In this document: positions 51,661-61,434 of the stretch, in pieces
How positions within the stretch are numbered: position 1 is the first letter of the stretch
How the letters are laid out: each line of letters starts with the position of its first letter
DNA from: Anolis sagrei
Taxonomy: Eukaryota; Chordata; Lepidosauria; Squamata; Anolidae
Reading direction: 5' to 3'
Length of the DNA: 64,000 nucleotides
NCBI RefSeq assembly: GCF_037176765.1
Contig: NC_090025.1
Location: 77,911,545-77,975,544 of the forward strand
Notes under the pieces: model-generated
Database searches by the model: none
The model's input: the letters and a program-made list of their open reading frames with translations, nothing else
Told to the model about the DNA's origin: nothing
Position numbers and translations under genes: made by a program

Positions 51661-52685
51661 AGAGGAAGGTAATAGCAAATGATCAGTCTTGTCAAGAAGA
51701 TTATATGATAAGATCACCATATGCCAATTTGAAAATGGACTATTTTAATCATGTATTGGGTGGGGAAAGAAATAAAAACAAAATGTTACAATGCAAAATT
51801 GTATAACATTTTGAGTGTGCCCCATACAGACGAGCAACATCTTATCAAGCAAAATGGGCTACTGTTTTTCTTAAGGCTGGAGGCACAATATTGCCACCAT
51901 TCCAGTATCTGAAGGAATGACCTCTCAAGTGTGAAATAAAAAGGATTCAGTGAATCAAATTGTTTTCACATCTAGTGTGTTGAATCTCAGCCTGCTGTTT
52001 AGAGATGCGAACCGGTCACTGAAAAAAAGGGAACAGATACATTCTTCTTTTACTGGCTTAGTCTCAGCAGTAATTTCCAGTTTCTTGAAAATAAAGTCTG
52101 AGAAAAATGCTGTATTTATAGGGATCAGAACGAGCTTTTGCAAAAACTCAATTTCTTACACCCTTTGCTAGGTTAACTTAAAAACAATGTGCAGATAGTG
52201 TCATTATATGATTTTAGCACTAGATGGCACATAGATGGGCATGCATCTATGAAGTTTTAGTAATGTACGGTGGCTATTTTGTTCTCAGTGGATGGAGATA
52301 AAACATATTTCTTAGGTTTCACATCAGCATGCCCTATATGGCAAGTAGGAGGGCTCTGTTTGGTTATTTGCAGTAAATTTACTATTAGAATTCCTCAGAT
52401 GCAAAAGCTCAAGTGTAGATTTGTGTCCATGGTTATCAATTGGTTCCACCACGCATGCCACCATCTAGTTATAGTTGGGGAACAACAGGATTTCCTTGTT
52501 CAAATTACCTGACAAATTGCAAATGTGAGGATAAAAATGAATAACATTTTGCAGATGGCCCCTGAAGTAGATTTCAATACAACACAAGGCTCATTAATTA
52601 CAACCTATTATAGAGAAACCCAGCTTTTGTTTTTGGTAAATAACTTTTAGCTCCCCAGAATACCAGCAGTGAATACAAAATTGTG
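51661..52685. other. No gene or clear repeat
   Basis: AT-rich sequence without a convincing exon, ending at an AAT microsatellite (52690-52722). Possibly unique intergenic DNA. Confidence 0.3.
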
Positions 52686-52689
52686 AGGA

Positions 52690-52720
<31 letters not shown>

Positions 52721-52924
52721 GATCTGAAACAAGGAGATGATATAAAGTAGAGAGCAATCATCAGGTTGCAATCTTATTCAGCCTTCTGCATGAGAATATA
52801 GTCTGTGTGTCTTTCTTTCTTTCTCTTTTTCTCTCTCTTCTTTATTTTTTCAAATAAATCACATCAGTCAAAGTTTAGTTTCCAGGGGAAGAGAGTAGAA
52901 TTGTTGTGACATAAAGATGTTTTA

Positions 52925-53280
52925 TTTATTTTTTTGTTTATGGCATTTGTAGCCCGCCTTTCTCAGCCTTATGGCGACTCAAGGCAGCTTACAGAATTGG
53001 CAGAATATGATTTATTTATCGTATCGGAGTGAACCAAAACAGTTGTATTGCATTAAAAACAAACAAACAAACAAACAAGACACAAAGTTTGCAGACTTGA
53101 TATTCTGTTAAATGTCCTTTGACGAGTAGCTGACCACTTGGAGTGCCTCTGGTGTTGCTGCAAGAAGTTCCTCCATTGTGCATGTGGCAGGGCTCAAGTT
53201 GCATTGCAGTAGGTGGTCTGCATTCACATGTTGTGGATTCCACTTTGTAGCCCCATTTCTTAAGTTTGGCTTTGAACCAG
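52925..53280 (-). mobile_element. L2-like tail followed by Jockey/Ingi-like LINE 3' end
   Basis: 52925-53000 is an L2-like tail (TTGTAGCCCGCCTTTCTCAG). 53010-53280 matches 58240-58530 (CTGACCACTTGGAGTGCCTC, GTGCATGTGGCAGGGCTCAA), the 3' end of the RT-bearing LINE. Confidence 0.7.
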
Positions 53281-53831
53281 AAAAACTGGGTAAAAACTAA
53301 ACAGCACTGACTGCCATGTAAAAAAATTATAGTTAGTCATCAGTATCCATGAACTCTTTGCCCTTGGATTCAATGACCCTTTGAAGGCAACCATAGGACT
53401 GATGTGGCCTCTGATGAAAATGAGTTTGGCATTCCTGCATTAAGGGCTTTCTTTTGCACACTTTCATGAGTGTTTTTTTGTTTAGCCATCACAGTTTGAA
53501 GCTAACTTTGAATGGTATTAAATGTCCAGTTTAGATTGGGTCCTTACCATTAGGCAGAAAAATGAATTCTTTCACCTTGTCAAATCCAGCAATAAAACCC
53601 TTAATCCGTTCCTCTGATTCCCTACTGATATGAATGGAACTACAGCACCCATCATCCACAGACGGTTATTTGCACTGTTCACTGGGGATAAAGGAAGGCA
53701 TTGTACACAGTATTTCCACGATATTTAGTGTGAATATGACCTACTGTTTCAGAACTATTTCTCAGGAAAATATACTGTAAATATGCCTGCAGAGCTACTG
53801 AGGTAGACATCACACCAATCAGTTCCTCAGT

Positions 53832-54050
53832 TAGGTTCTTGTGGGTTTTTTCGGGCTATAGGGCCATGTTCTAGAGGCACTTCTCCTGATGTTTCGCCTG
53901 CATCTATGGCAGACCTCACTACCTCTAAGGATGCTTGCCGTAGATGCAGGCGAAACATCAGGAGAAGTGCCTCTAGAACATGGCCCTATAGCCCGAAAAA
54001 ACCCACAAGAACCTAGTGATTCCGGCCATGAAAGCCTTCGACAATACAAC
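53832..54050. mobile_element. Penelope-like terminal sequences as a short palindrome
   Basis: Arms of about 83 bp (53832-53914 and 53935-54015) are almost perfect inverted copies of TAGGTTCTTGTGGGTTTTTT through GCCTGCATCTA, around a 20-bp centre. The right side continues AGTGATTCCGGCCATGAAAG and CCTTCGACAATAC. Confidence 0.85.
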
Positions 54051-54571
54051 TTCCCCAGTTGCTTTTGAAATAGTTCCCCAAACTGCACACTGAAAAGAGC
54101 TTTTACAGAAACAAATATTATTGATGAGGCCAGTTCTACTACTAATGAATCTCCCATAAAACACAATGAAACCATAACACACTAAAACAGAGTTGGGAAT
54201 AGGACAGTCTTCCATCAACCTAGCCAGCAAGGCCAAGGGTGATGAGTTGTAAATCAATAACAATTGGAGGGTCTTTCAATTCCCACAAGTGTTTTTAAAC
54301 TTTTGTGGGGATCCTGCACCCCTAACTCCCATGAAAGTAAAGACCCCACTGTATAGGATATTTGTGGGAAAATACTGAATTTCACATGACAGCACTAAAG
54401 ACATTTGACAGGAACAATCCCCATCTCATTTTTTTTTTTTTTGCTAGTTTGGCTAAACTGGAATGTACTTGTTCCTATTTTGAGTTGTTATGGAGTCATC
54501 AACCACCCCAGTGGCCCATCTATCAATTTATGGTCTTGTCCTCTTTCTGGTGGCCTGCATGATCCCATCAT

Positions 54572-54823
54572 TTACCAAAGGTGTAACAGTTAGAAATCAA
54601 GGCAGGTAATCATTACGAGATTTTCTTTCCCACGTCCATGATTTTTTGCTGCAAAAAGTTCATATATCAAGTTGCCCAGTTCTTTGTGCCAGGAAATCAG
54701 AAGGAGAAGAATATTGTGGAGTATGACTTTTATCTCTTTCCACCTATCCACTTCATTCTGGCTTAGCTATTTTCCAAAGAGAAAAAGAAAAAAAATAATG
54801 TGGTCCAACACATTATCTCTGAC
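54572..54823. repeat. Left arm of an unexplained inverted duplication
   Basis: About 94% identical by eye to the reverse complement of 56212-56461. No transposon ends, tRNA or 5S homology or coding frame recognised. Landmarks: CAAGGCAGGTAATCATTACG and ATTTTCCAAAGAGAAAAAGA. Confidence 0.85.
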
Positions 54824-55182
54824 CCTTTCTCTTGGACAATCTCTGGTACTACCACGCTGAACTATTGCCCATAAGGGCAAAATAAGGTACTGCACATCTT
54901 TTTCCTGGACAGCAGAAAAGAAAAAAAGAAAATTATTTATATCCCAGGAGGCAAAAATGTCTCTAACTTTATAGGGATTCAGGTTGATCAGTTTTCAAAA
55001 TGTCCCAGTTTGTCTCTCCTTTCCCTCTGTTTTCAGCTTACTTCACTTGCTGCTAAGTGCAAAATCAGTTTGTGCTCCATTCATTCCATTAACCTAGTGA
55101 AGGGAATAGAAGAGGAGGGGGTATAATCTTTCCCTTTGTAATAGGCTCAGAGGGCAGCAGTCTCACCTAGCTGGTGAGTTTA

Positions 55183-56205
55183 AGCCCCCTTCCACATCTA
55201 TATATAAAAAAATGCTCTGTGCATAATGAGTACCTTAAACACAAAAGAACCAATGAACGAAATCACACCAAATTTGGCAACAAAATGTCTCACAACACAA
55301 GGAGTGACAATCACTCAAAAAATTGTGATTTTGTCATTTGTGAGTGGTAGTTGCTGGGATTTATAGTTCTCCTACAATCGAAGAGCATTCTGAACTCCAT
55401 CAACGATGGAATTGAACCAAACTTGGCACACAGAACTCCCATGACCAACAGAAAACACTAAAAGGGTTTGGTGGGCATTGACCTTGAGTTTGGGAGTTGT
55501 AGTTCACCTACATCCAGAGCACTGTAGACTCAAACAATGATGGATCTGGACCAAACTTGGCACAAACACTCAATACGCCCAAATATGAACACAGATGGAG
55601 TTTGGGGAAAAAAGACCTTGACATTTGGGAGTTGTAGTCACTGGGATTCACAGTTCACCTACAATCAAAGAGCATTCTGAACACCACGAACGACAGAATT
55701 GGGGCTAACTTCCCACACAGAACCCCCATGACCAACAGAAAATATTTAAGGCCATCCAGTCCAACTCCCTTCATCAGGGCAAGAAAACGTAATCAAAGTC
55801 CTCCTGACAAAGAGCCATCCAGCCATAGATATAGATAGATATAATTCACACAGAGAAAGATATAGTAGCATAGATTTGAAAGGGACCCTTAAAGAAGGAC
55901 AATGATATGTTGCATGTTCCAGGGTGGGCAAACCAGACACTCTCCACATCAAAACTGAAAGAAACATCAAGAAATACTGTTTACCCACAAGCATAAAGAA
56001 ATTACATATATCAGAAACCAACACTTTCTCATTACTTTATTTTCCAGATCAACAGCAACGCGTGGCAGGGGACAGCTAGTAGTTGTATAAAATCCTGCTT
56101 TGAACTGGATTATATGGCAGTGTGAACTCAGATAATAAAATTTAAAGCAGATATTGTGGATCACCTGCCTTGATATTCTGGATTATATGACTGTGTGGAA
56201 GGGCC
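55183..56205. mobile_element. hAT-like MITE split by a Helitron
   Basis: Left remnant CCCCCTTCCACA up to 55196; right part TAGTTGTATAAAATCCTGCT to ACTGTGTGGAAGGGCCC from 56080. Together they make one about 140-bp MITE of the CCTTCCACACAGC family. Confidence 0.75.
55197..56079 (+). mobile_element. Helitron, non-autonomous, 883 bp
   Basis: TCTATATATAAAAAAATG at 55197, 3' end CAGCAACGCGTGGCAGGGGA then CAGCTAG at 56079. Host A (55196) and T (56080). Sister of 40183-41068: CATGACCAACAGAAAACAC, GGTGGGCATTGACCTTGAG and GGACCAAACTTGGCACA are shared. Confidence 0.9.
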
Positions 56206-56211
56206 CTAAGA

Positions 56212-56461
56212 GTCAGAGATAATGTGTTGGACCACATTTTTTTTTCTTTTTCTCTTTGGAAAATAGCTAAGCCAGAATGAAGTGGATAGGTGGAAAGAGA
56301 TAAAAGTCATATTCCACAATATTCTTCTCCTTCTGATTTCCTGGCACAAAGAATTGGACAACTTGGTATATGAATTTTTTGCAGCAAAATATCATGGATG
56401 TGAGAAAGAAAATCTCGTAATGATTACCTGCCTTGATTTCTACCTGTTACACATTTGGTAA
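56212..56461. repeat. Right arm of an unexplained inverted duplication
   Basis: Reverse complement of 54572-54823 (AGTCAGAGATAATGTGTTGG to ACACATTTGGTA). It begins a few bases after the MITE end. Confidence 0.85.
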
Positions 56462-56514
56462 GAAGTTATAGCATTTACATCACAAACTCCCCATGCTCCC
56501 AGTCTCCACATGAT

Positions 56515-56785
56515 TTTTTTTTTGTCGTGTCAGGAGTGACACGAAACTGCAAGTCGCTTCTGGTGTGAGAAAATTGGCCATCTGCAAGGACGTTGCCCAG
56601 GGGACTTCCGGATGTTTTGATGTGTTACCATCCTTGTAAGAGGCTTCTTTCATGTCCCTGTGTGAGGAGCTGGAGCTGATTGAGGGTGCTAATCCGTGCT
56701 CCTCCTAGATTTGAACCAACGACCTGTCGGTCTTCAGTCCTGCCGGCACAGGGGTTTATCCCACTGTTCCACCGGGGGCTCCGCC
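56515..56785 (-). mobile_element. tRNA-derived SINE of the second family, minus strand
   Basis: TCGTGTCAGGAGTGACACGA, AAGTCGCTTCTGGTGTGAGA, TTGCCCAGGGGACTTCCGGA and CCACCGGGGGCTCC (head). Confidence 0.75.
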
Positions 56786-56939
56786 ACATAATTACCCAGT
56801 AAGTAAAATATTTACTGAGAACCTCACTGTTACAGGGCAATCCTGAACGTATTTGCTCAGAGGTAAACTATATTAAATTGAAGAGGACTTTAGTGCCTAA
56901 AGGTCAGCAACCATTTCAACTTGAGCAACAGAGGGATTT

Positions 56940-57125
56940 GTCATTGTGTGCCTTCAAGTCATGTCTGATGTATGGCAACCCTGAGACAATCTTATCACAA
57001 GCTTTCTGAGGCTAAAAGTGTGTGACTTGTCCAAGGTTACCTAGTGGGTTTTCTTGACCAAGCAGGGATTAAAAATCGTGTTCTCCAATATCGTAGTCAA
57101 ACAATGCCATACTGGCTCCTAGGAC
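56940..57125 (-). mobile_element. Sauria-type SINE, minus strand
   Basis: CATTGTGTGCCTTCAAGTCA, GATGTATGGCAACCCTGAGA and TGTGTGACTTGTCCAAGGTT. Confidence 0.7.
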
Positions 57126-57129
57126 AAGC

Positions 57130-58010
57130 TACACCCTCATTTTTTTGTTCAAAAATCACTTTCATGTAATTGAAAGATCCGTGAGGTCAGTCTTCTTTTG
57201 TATGAGGTCACCCTAGGTAAAGGGACTTTGAGATTCAGGTCCTGCCAAATTACTACTGTGTTAAGCACAAAGAAGAGTGTGATCACTTTCCTTTTCATTT
57301 ATTATGATCGTTACCAAACAAACCCTGCTGGAAATACTCCCCAAAGGTCCTTCACTCTGTCCTGCATCTGTTGGGAGGCCAAATTTAGGACTTTATAAAT
57401 AGCTCAAGATCACCCTGCTTGACTCATAAGTATACTTGGCTGCTTCCTCTGACTGTAAGTTGAATCTACGCTAGGACATTTCCAGCTAAACTTTGGAAGA
57501 GGTATGGGCCTTACATTTAAACATTTACGCTGTAGCTCTGTGAGCCCTGGCTGTTTCCAAATGCATACTTTGTACATCATAAATGATCATAATGGCTTGT
57601 TGTATGAAGGGAGATTACTTCAGAGAAATATCAATGGCATTTTTAAAGCACTATCGTTGAACTGATAATTAAAATGTTTAAATATTAACCTGAGACGATT
57701 TAAGAATTATATTTCAGTTCATAACTTTATGTGTGTATAATTCATAGAGAATGTCACATTGCTAATAAAAATATCTTAAATTTACTGGAGTTATTAAAAA
57801 ATAAATCAGCTGTTTCTCCTCAAATTTAGAACATCTATTATCTGTTTGTTAGTAAAAAGCTGAGTTGCTCTGTGGCATAACTGTTGTGCTAAATAATTTC
57901 GACACATGGAAATATGTGACTGAAACAGATCAATCTGACTTTAGCATGTCATTCAATAGCGGTAAATTTACATGATGATGATATTACTATTATTATTGCT
58001 CCATGTAACA
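57130..58010. other. No gene or repeat recognised
   Basis: Apparently single-copy, AT-rich sequence, without exon signals that I could support. 57560-57960 has no repeat signature and may merit a conservation check. Confidence 0.3.
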
Positions 58011-59421
58011 CAGGGGTCCTCAAACTTTTTAAACAGAGGGTCAGATCACAGTCCCTCAAACAGTTGGAGGGCTGGATTATAATTTGAAAAAAGTAAGAAT
58101 GAATTCCTATGCACACTGCACATATCTTATTTGTAGTGCAAATATACTTAAAAACAATACAATAATTAAAATCAAGAAAAAATTTAACAAATATAAACTT
58201 ATTAGTATTTCAATGGGAAATGTGGGCCTGCTTTTGGCTATTTATTTATCGTGTCAGGGGCAACCAGACCATTGTATTACATTTCTAACAAAACAAAACA
58301 AACAAACAGATAAAAAAACACAAAGTTTGCAAACCTGGTAGTTGATTAAATGTCCTTTGACCAGTATCTGGCCACTTGCAGTGCCTCTGGTGTTGCCGCA
58401 AGAAGGTCCTCCATTGTGCATGTGGCAGGCCTCAGGTTGCATTGCAGCAGGCGGTCAGTGGTTTGCTCTTCTCCTCACTCGCATGTCGTGGATTCCACTT
58501 TGTAGCCTCATTTCTGAAGGTTGGCTCTGCATCTCGTGGTGCCAGAGCGCAGTCTGTTCAGTGCCTTCCAAGTCGCCCAGTCTCCTGTGTGTCCAGGGGG
58601 GAGTCTCTCATTTGGTATCAACCGTTGATTGAGGTTCTGGGTTTGAGCCTGCCACTTTTGGACTCTCGCTTGCTGAGGTGTTCCAGCGAGTGTCTCTGTA
58701 GATCTTAGAAAACTATTTCTTGATTTAAGTCGTTGATGTGCTGGCTGATACCCAAACAAGGGATGAGTTGGAGATGTCTCTGCCTTGGTCCTTTCATTAT
58801 TGGCTGCTACTTCCCGGCGGATGTCAGGTGGTGCAATACCAGCTAAACAGTGTAATTTCTCCAGTGGTGTAGGGCGCAGACACCCCGTAATAATGCGGCA
58901 TGTCTCATTAAGAGCCACATCCACTGTTTTAGTGTGGTGAGATGTGTTCCACACTGGGCATGCATACTCAGCAGCAGAGTAGCATAGCGCAAAGGCAGAT
59001 GTATTCACTGTGTCTGGTTGTGATCCCCAGGTTGTGCCAATCAGCTTTCGTATGATATTGTTTCTAGCACCCACTTTTTGCTTGATATTCAGGCAGTGCT
59101 TCTTGTAGGTCAGAGCACGGTCCAGAGTGACTCCTCCCAGGTATTTGGGTGAGCTGCAATGCTCCAGTGGGATTCCTTCCCAGGTAATCCTCAGAGCTCG
59201 GGATGCTTGTCTGTTCTTAAGATGAAAGGCACATGTCTGTGTTTTAGATGGGTTAGGGATCAGCTTGTTTACCCTGTAATAGGCATCAGCTTTTGGCTGA
59301 TGAGATAGGATTGTTGTGTGCTTTCAAGTCACTTCAGACTTCGGTTGACTCAGAGCGAGGGCCGGGTAAATGACCTTGGAGGGCCGCATCCAGCCCTCGG
59401 GCCTTAGTTTGAGGGCCCCTG
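58011..59421 (+). mobile_element. hAT (Charlie-like) element with a LINE inserted
   Basis: Ends CAGGGGTCCTCAAACTTTTT and TTAGTTTGAGGGCCCCTG, flanked by a perfect 8-bp duplication ATGTAACA (58003-58010 and 59422-59429). Internal marks: CACACTGCACATATCTTATT, GGGCCTGCTTTTGGCT, a short piece of Sauria SINE tail, GGAGGGCCGCATCCAGCC. About 1.05 kb of the length is a LINE (58236-59290). No transposase. Confidence 0.92.
58236..59290 (-). mobile_element. Non-LTR retrotransposon 3' part (Jockey/Ingi-like, perhaps Vingi)
   Basis: A minus-strand frame of 188 codons starts GARNNIIRKLIGTTWGSQPD, continues SAAEYACPVWNTSHHTKTVD and CRIITGCLRPTPLEKLHCLA, and ends TWKALNRLRSGTTRCRANLQ. This is the region after the RT. 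The upstream part continues to LGVTL-type sequence near 59140. The 3' end at low coordinates is TATCGTGTCAGGGGCAACCA-like. Confidence 0.8.
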
Positions 59422-59884
59422 ATGTAACAAATAGTCATGTTTTAAACCTTTTCTTACATATTTGTTGATGAAGTTTCTCTTTCCTGGACGTATTTAAATT
59501 TTAGTCCAAAGTTTCATAGTGGGCCAGTCTAGCTTCAAATCAGGCATGGGACTACAATCTGTGCACACACATACATATACCCTATAACCCTCCATAAAAG
59601 ACCTCACACAAATGATTTCAAATGACCTAATTTGCTTGGAGTAGAAAAAGCTTTTCCTTTTTTGTACTGTAAGAATGAACCTCTATTTTTTCCATGTTGT
59701 TTCTGCATCCAAATAACACCAAGGAATACATCTACCTTGTTAACTGACGTATACCTGTGCCATTGGTGCCAGCAAGTAGGTACCAACGAATTAAAGAGCA
59801 GAGCGTTGCGAGAAGCAACCTCAGAACTCATGAAAGAAGTAAGGAAATGTGCCCAGTGCACTTTATAGTTCTTTGTTAATACAG

Positions 59885-60665
59885 GTTGAGTATTTGTTAT
59901 TCAAAACACATGTGTTGGATACTGGATTTTCAGATTTTGAAATATTTGCATATACATAATGAGATATCTTGGAGATAGGACTTCCATGAATGTCAGTCTC
60001 ACCATGAACTTCATTTATGTTTCCTATGCATCTTATACACAGAACCTGAAGGTGATTTTATGCACACTATTTTTAAATAGTTTTGTACATGAAACAAAGT
60101 TTGTATTCATTGAACCACCAGATAAGTGGAATGTGTCCATAGGAGGGCAACTAAAATGATCAAGGGTCTGGAGAACAAGCCCTATGAGGAGCAGCTTAAA
60201 GAGCTGGGCATGTTTAGCCTGAAGAAGAGAAGGCTGAGAGGAGACATGATAGCCATGTATAAATACGTGAGAGGAAGTCATAGGGAGGAGGGAGCAAGCT
60301 TGTTTTCTACTGCCCTGGAGACTAAGACACGGAACAGTGGCTTCAAACTACAAGAAAGGAGATTCCATCTGAACATTAGGAAGAACTTCCTGATTGTGAG
60401 AGCTGTTCAGCAGTGGAACTCTCTGCCCCAGAGTGTGGCGGAAGCTTCTTCTTTTGAAGCTTTTAAACCGAGGCTGGATGGCCATCTGTCGGGAGTGCTT
60501 TGAATGCAATTTTCCTGCTTCTTGGCAGGGGATTGGACTGGATGGCCCATGAGGTCTCTCCCAACTCTATGATTCTAGGTGTCACTATCTCAGGTACCCA
60601 TGAGGACAATTTTGGAACATTTTGGATACTGAGATCCTAGACAAGGAGTGCTCAACTTGTACTTA
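59885..60665 (+). mobile_element. pogo/Tigger-like MITE split by CR1
   Basis: CAGGTTGAGTATTTGTTATT opens at 59883, GAAATATTTGCATATACATA and AATGAGATATCTTGGAGATA follow. After the CR1 insert, GTGTCACTATCTCAGGTACC and GGAGTGCTCAACTTGTA close it. Confidence 0.7.
60127..60580 (+). mobile_element. CR1 LINE, 5'-truncated 3' end
   Basis: Frame 60126-60503 codes [60 protein letters not shown] and NSLPQSVAEASSFEAFKPRL, then TGA. The 3' UTR ends GGATGGCCCATGAGG and TCTATGATTCTAG. Confidence 0.9.
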
Positions 60666-60919
60666 TTGAGCAGGATGATTCTACAATTGTGTTTAAATTC
60701 AGAAACATTTCCATCTCCCCAGTCTTTGAAAAGAGGGAAGGGAACAAAAAGGGACAGCAGCATCATCAATTGGATTCTTGATAAAACAGTTAATTATTTT
60801 AATTGTGAAGAAAATAGCTGTTATAGATGTCAAAATGAGTTTCTAACTGCTGCTTCAAAAGACAATCATCAAAAATATTTACAGACCATAGTTGCTAAGC
60901 AATCTGCTTATCTTCTCAG

Positions 60920-61036
60920 AATGACAAACTTCGAGCAATTCGATATAGATTTTTACCAGTCCAACTACCCCACAGACAACCAACAACAAGTTTATCCTGA
61001 GTCTGAAGACACAGGGCAAGTCCATGGAAGCAAAAA
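60920..61036 (+). CDS. YIPF7: YIPF7, first coding exon
   Basis: A clear acceptor (TTATCTTCTCAG to 60919) is followed by one base and ATG 60921-60923. The exon codes MTNFEQFDIDFYQSNYPTDN, then QQQVYPESEDTGQVHGSK, and stops at donor GTAAG from 61037. Human YIPF7 begins MSNFGQFDIDFYQSNY, while its paralogue YIPF5 begins MSGFENLNTDFYQTSY, so YIPF7 fits better. YIP1-family proteins are multi-pass Golgi/ER membrane proteins that bind Rab GTPases; the transmembrane part lies in exons right of the window. Position and direction (divergent from GUF1) match human 4p12. The acceptor implies an upstream non-coding exon that I could not place. Confidence 0.9.
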
Positions 61037-61434
61037 GTAAGTTTTTGAAATGGAAGAATGTTTTGATTTAATTCCATCCATGTATTTCATTCATGTTGAT
61101 AAACCAGGAAAGATGTTGTACGAAGCCACATGGAAGTAGTTCCAATATCATTATTAGTAAGCTTCAAGGTGAAGGAAAGGAATACTTAGCAAGGCTGGCT
61201 CCCTCTCTTGTCAAGAATGAAGGGAAGGGGAGAGCACACTAAGTGCTATACAAATTTGGGACAAGAAAGTCCTGAGCAGTTATAACAGCTGGTTGAGGGG
61301 CCTACCCAGTGGGTTGGCAATCTGGAGTTTTGGTGCACCTCTTTTGGTGGTTCTGCTTGCTCTTCAGATTGAAAAATCTTAGTAAGCATTATCTGGCATT
61401 TACTGAGCATGAACAGTGATGGTACTATATAGAT

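Noticed and set aside
60126-60503. 125-codon frame as a host gene
   Set aside because: It is the CR1 ORF2 C-terminus with a CR1 tail.
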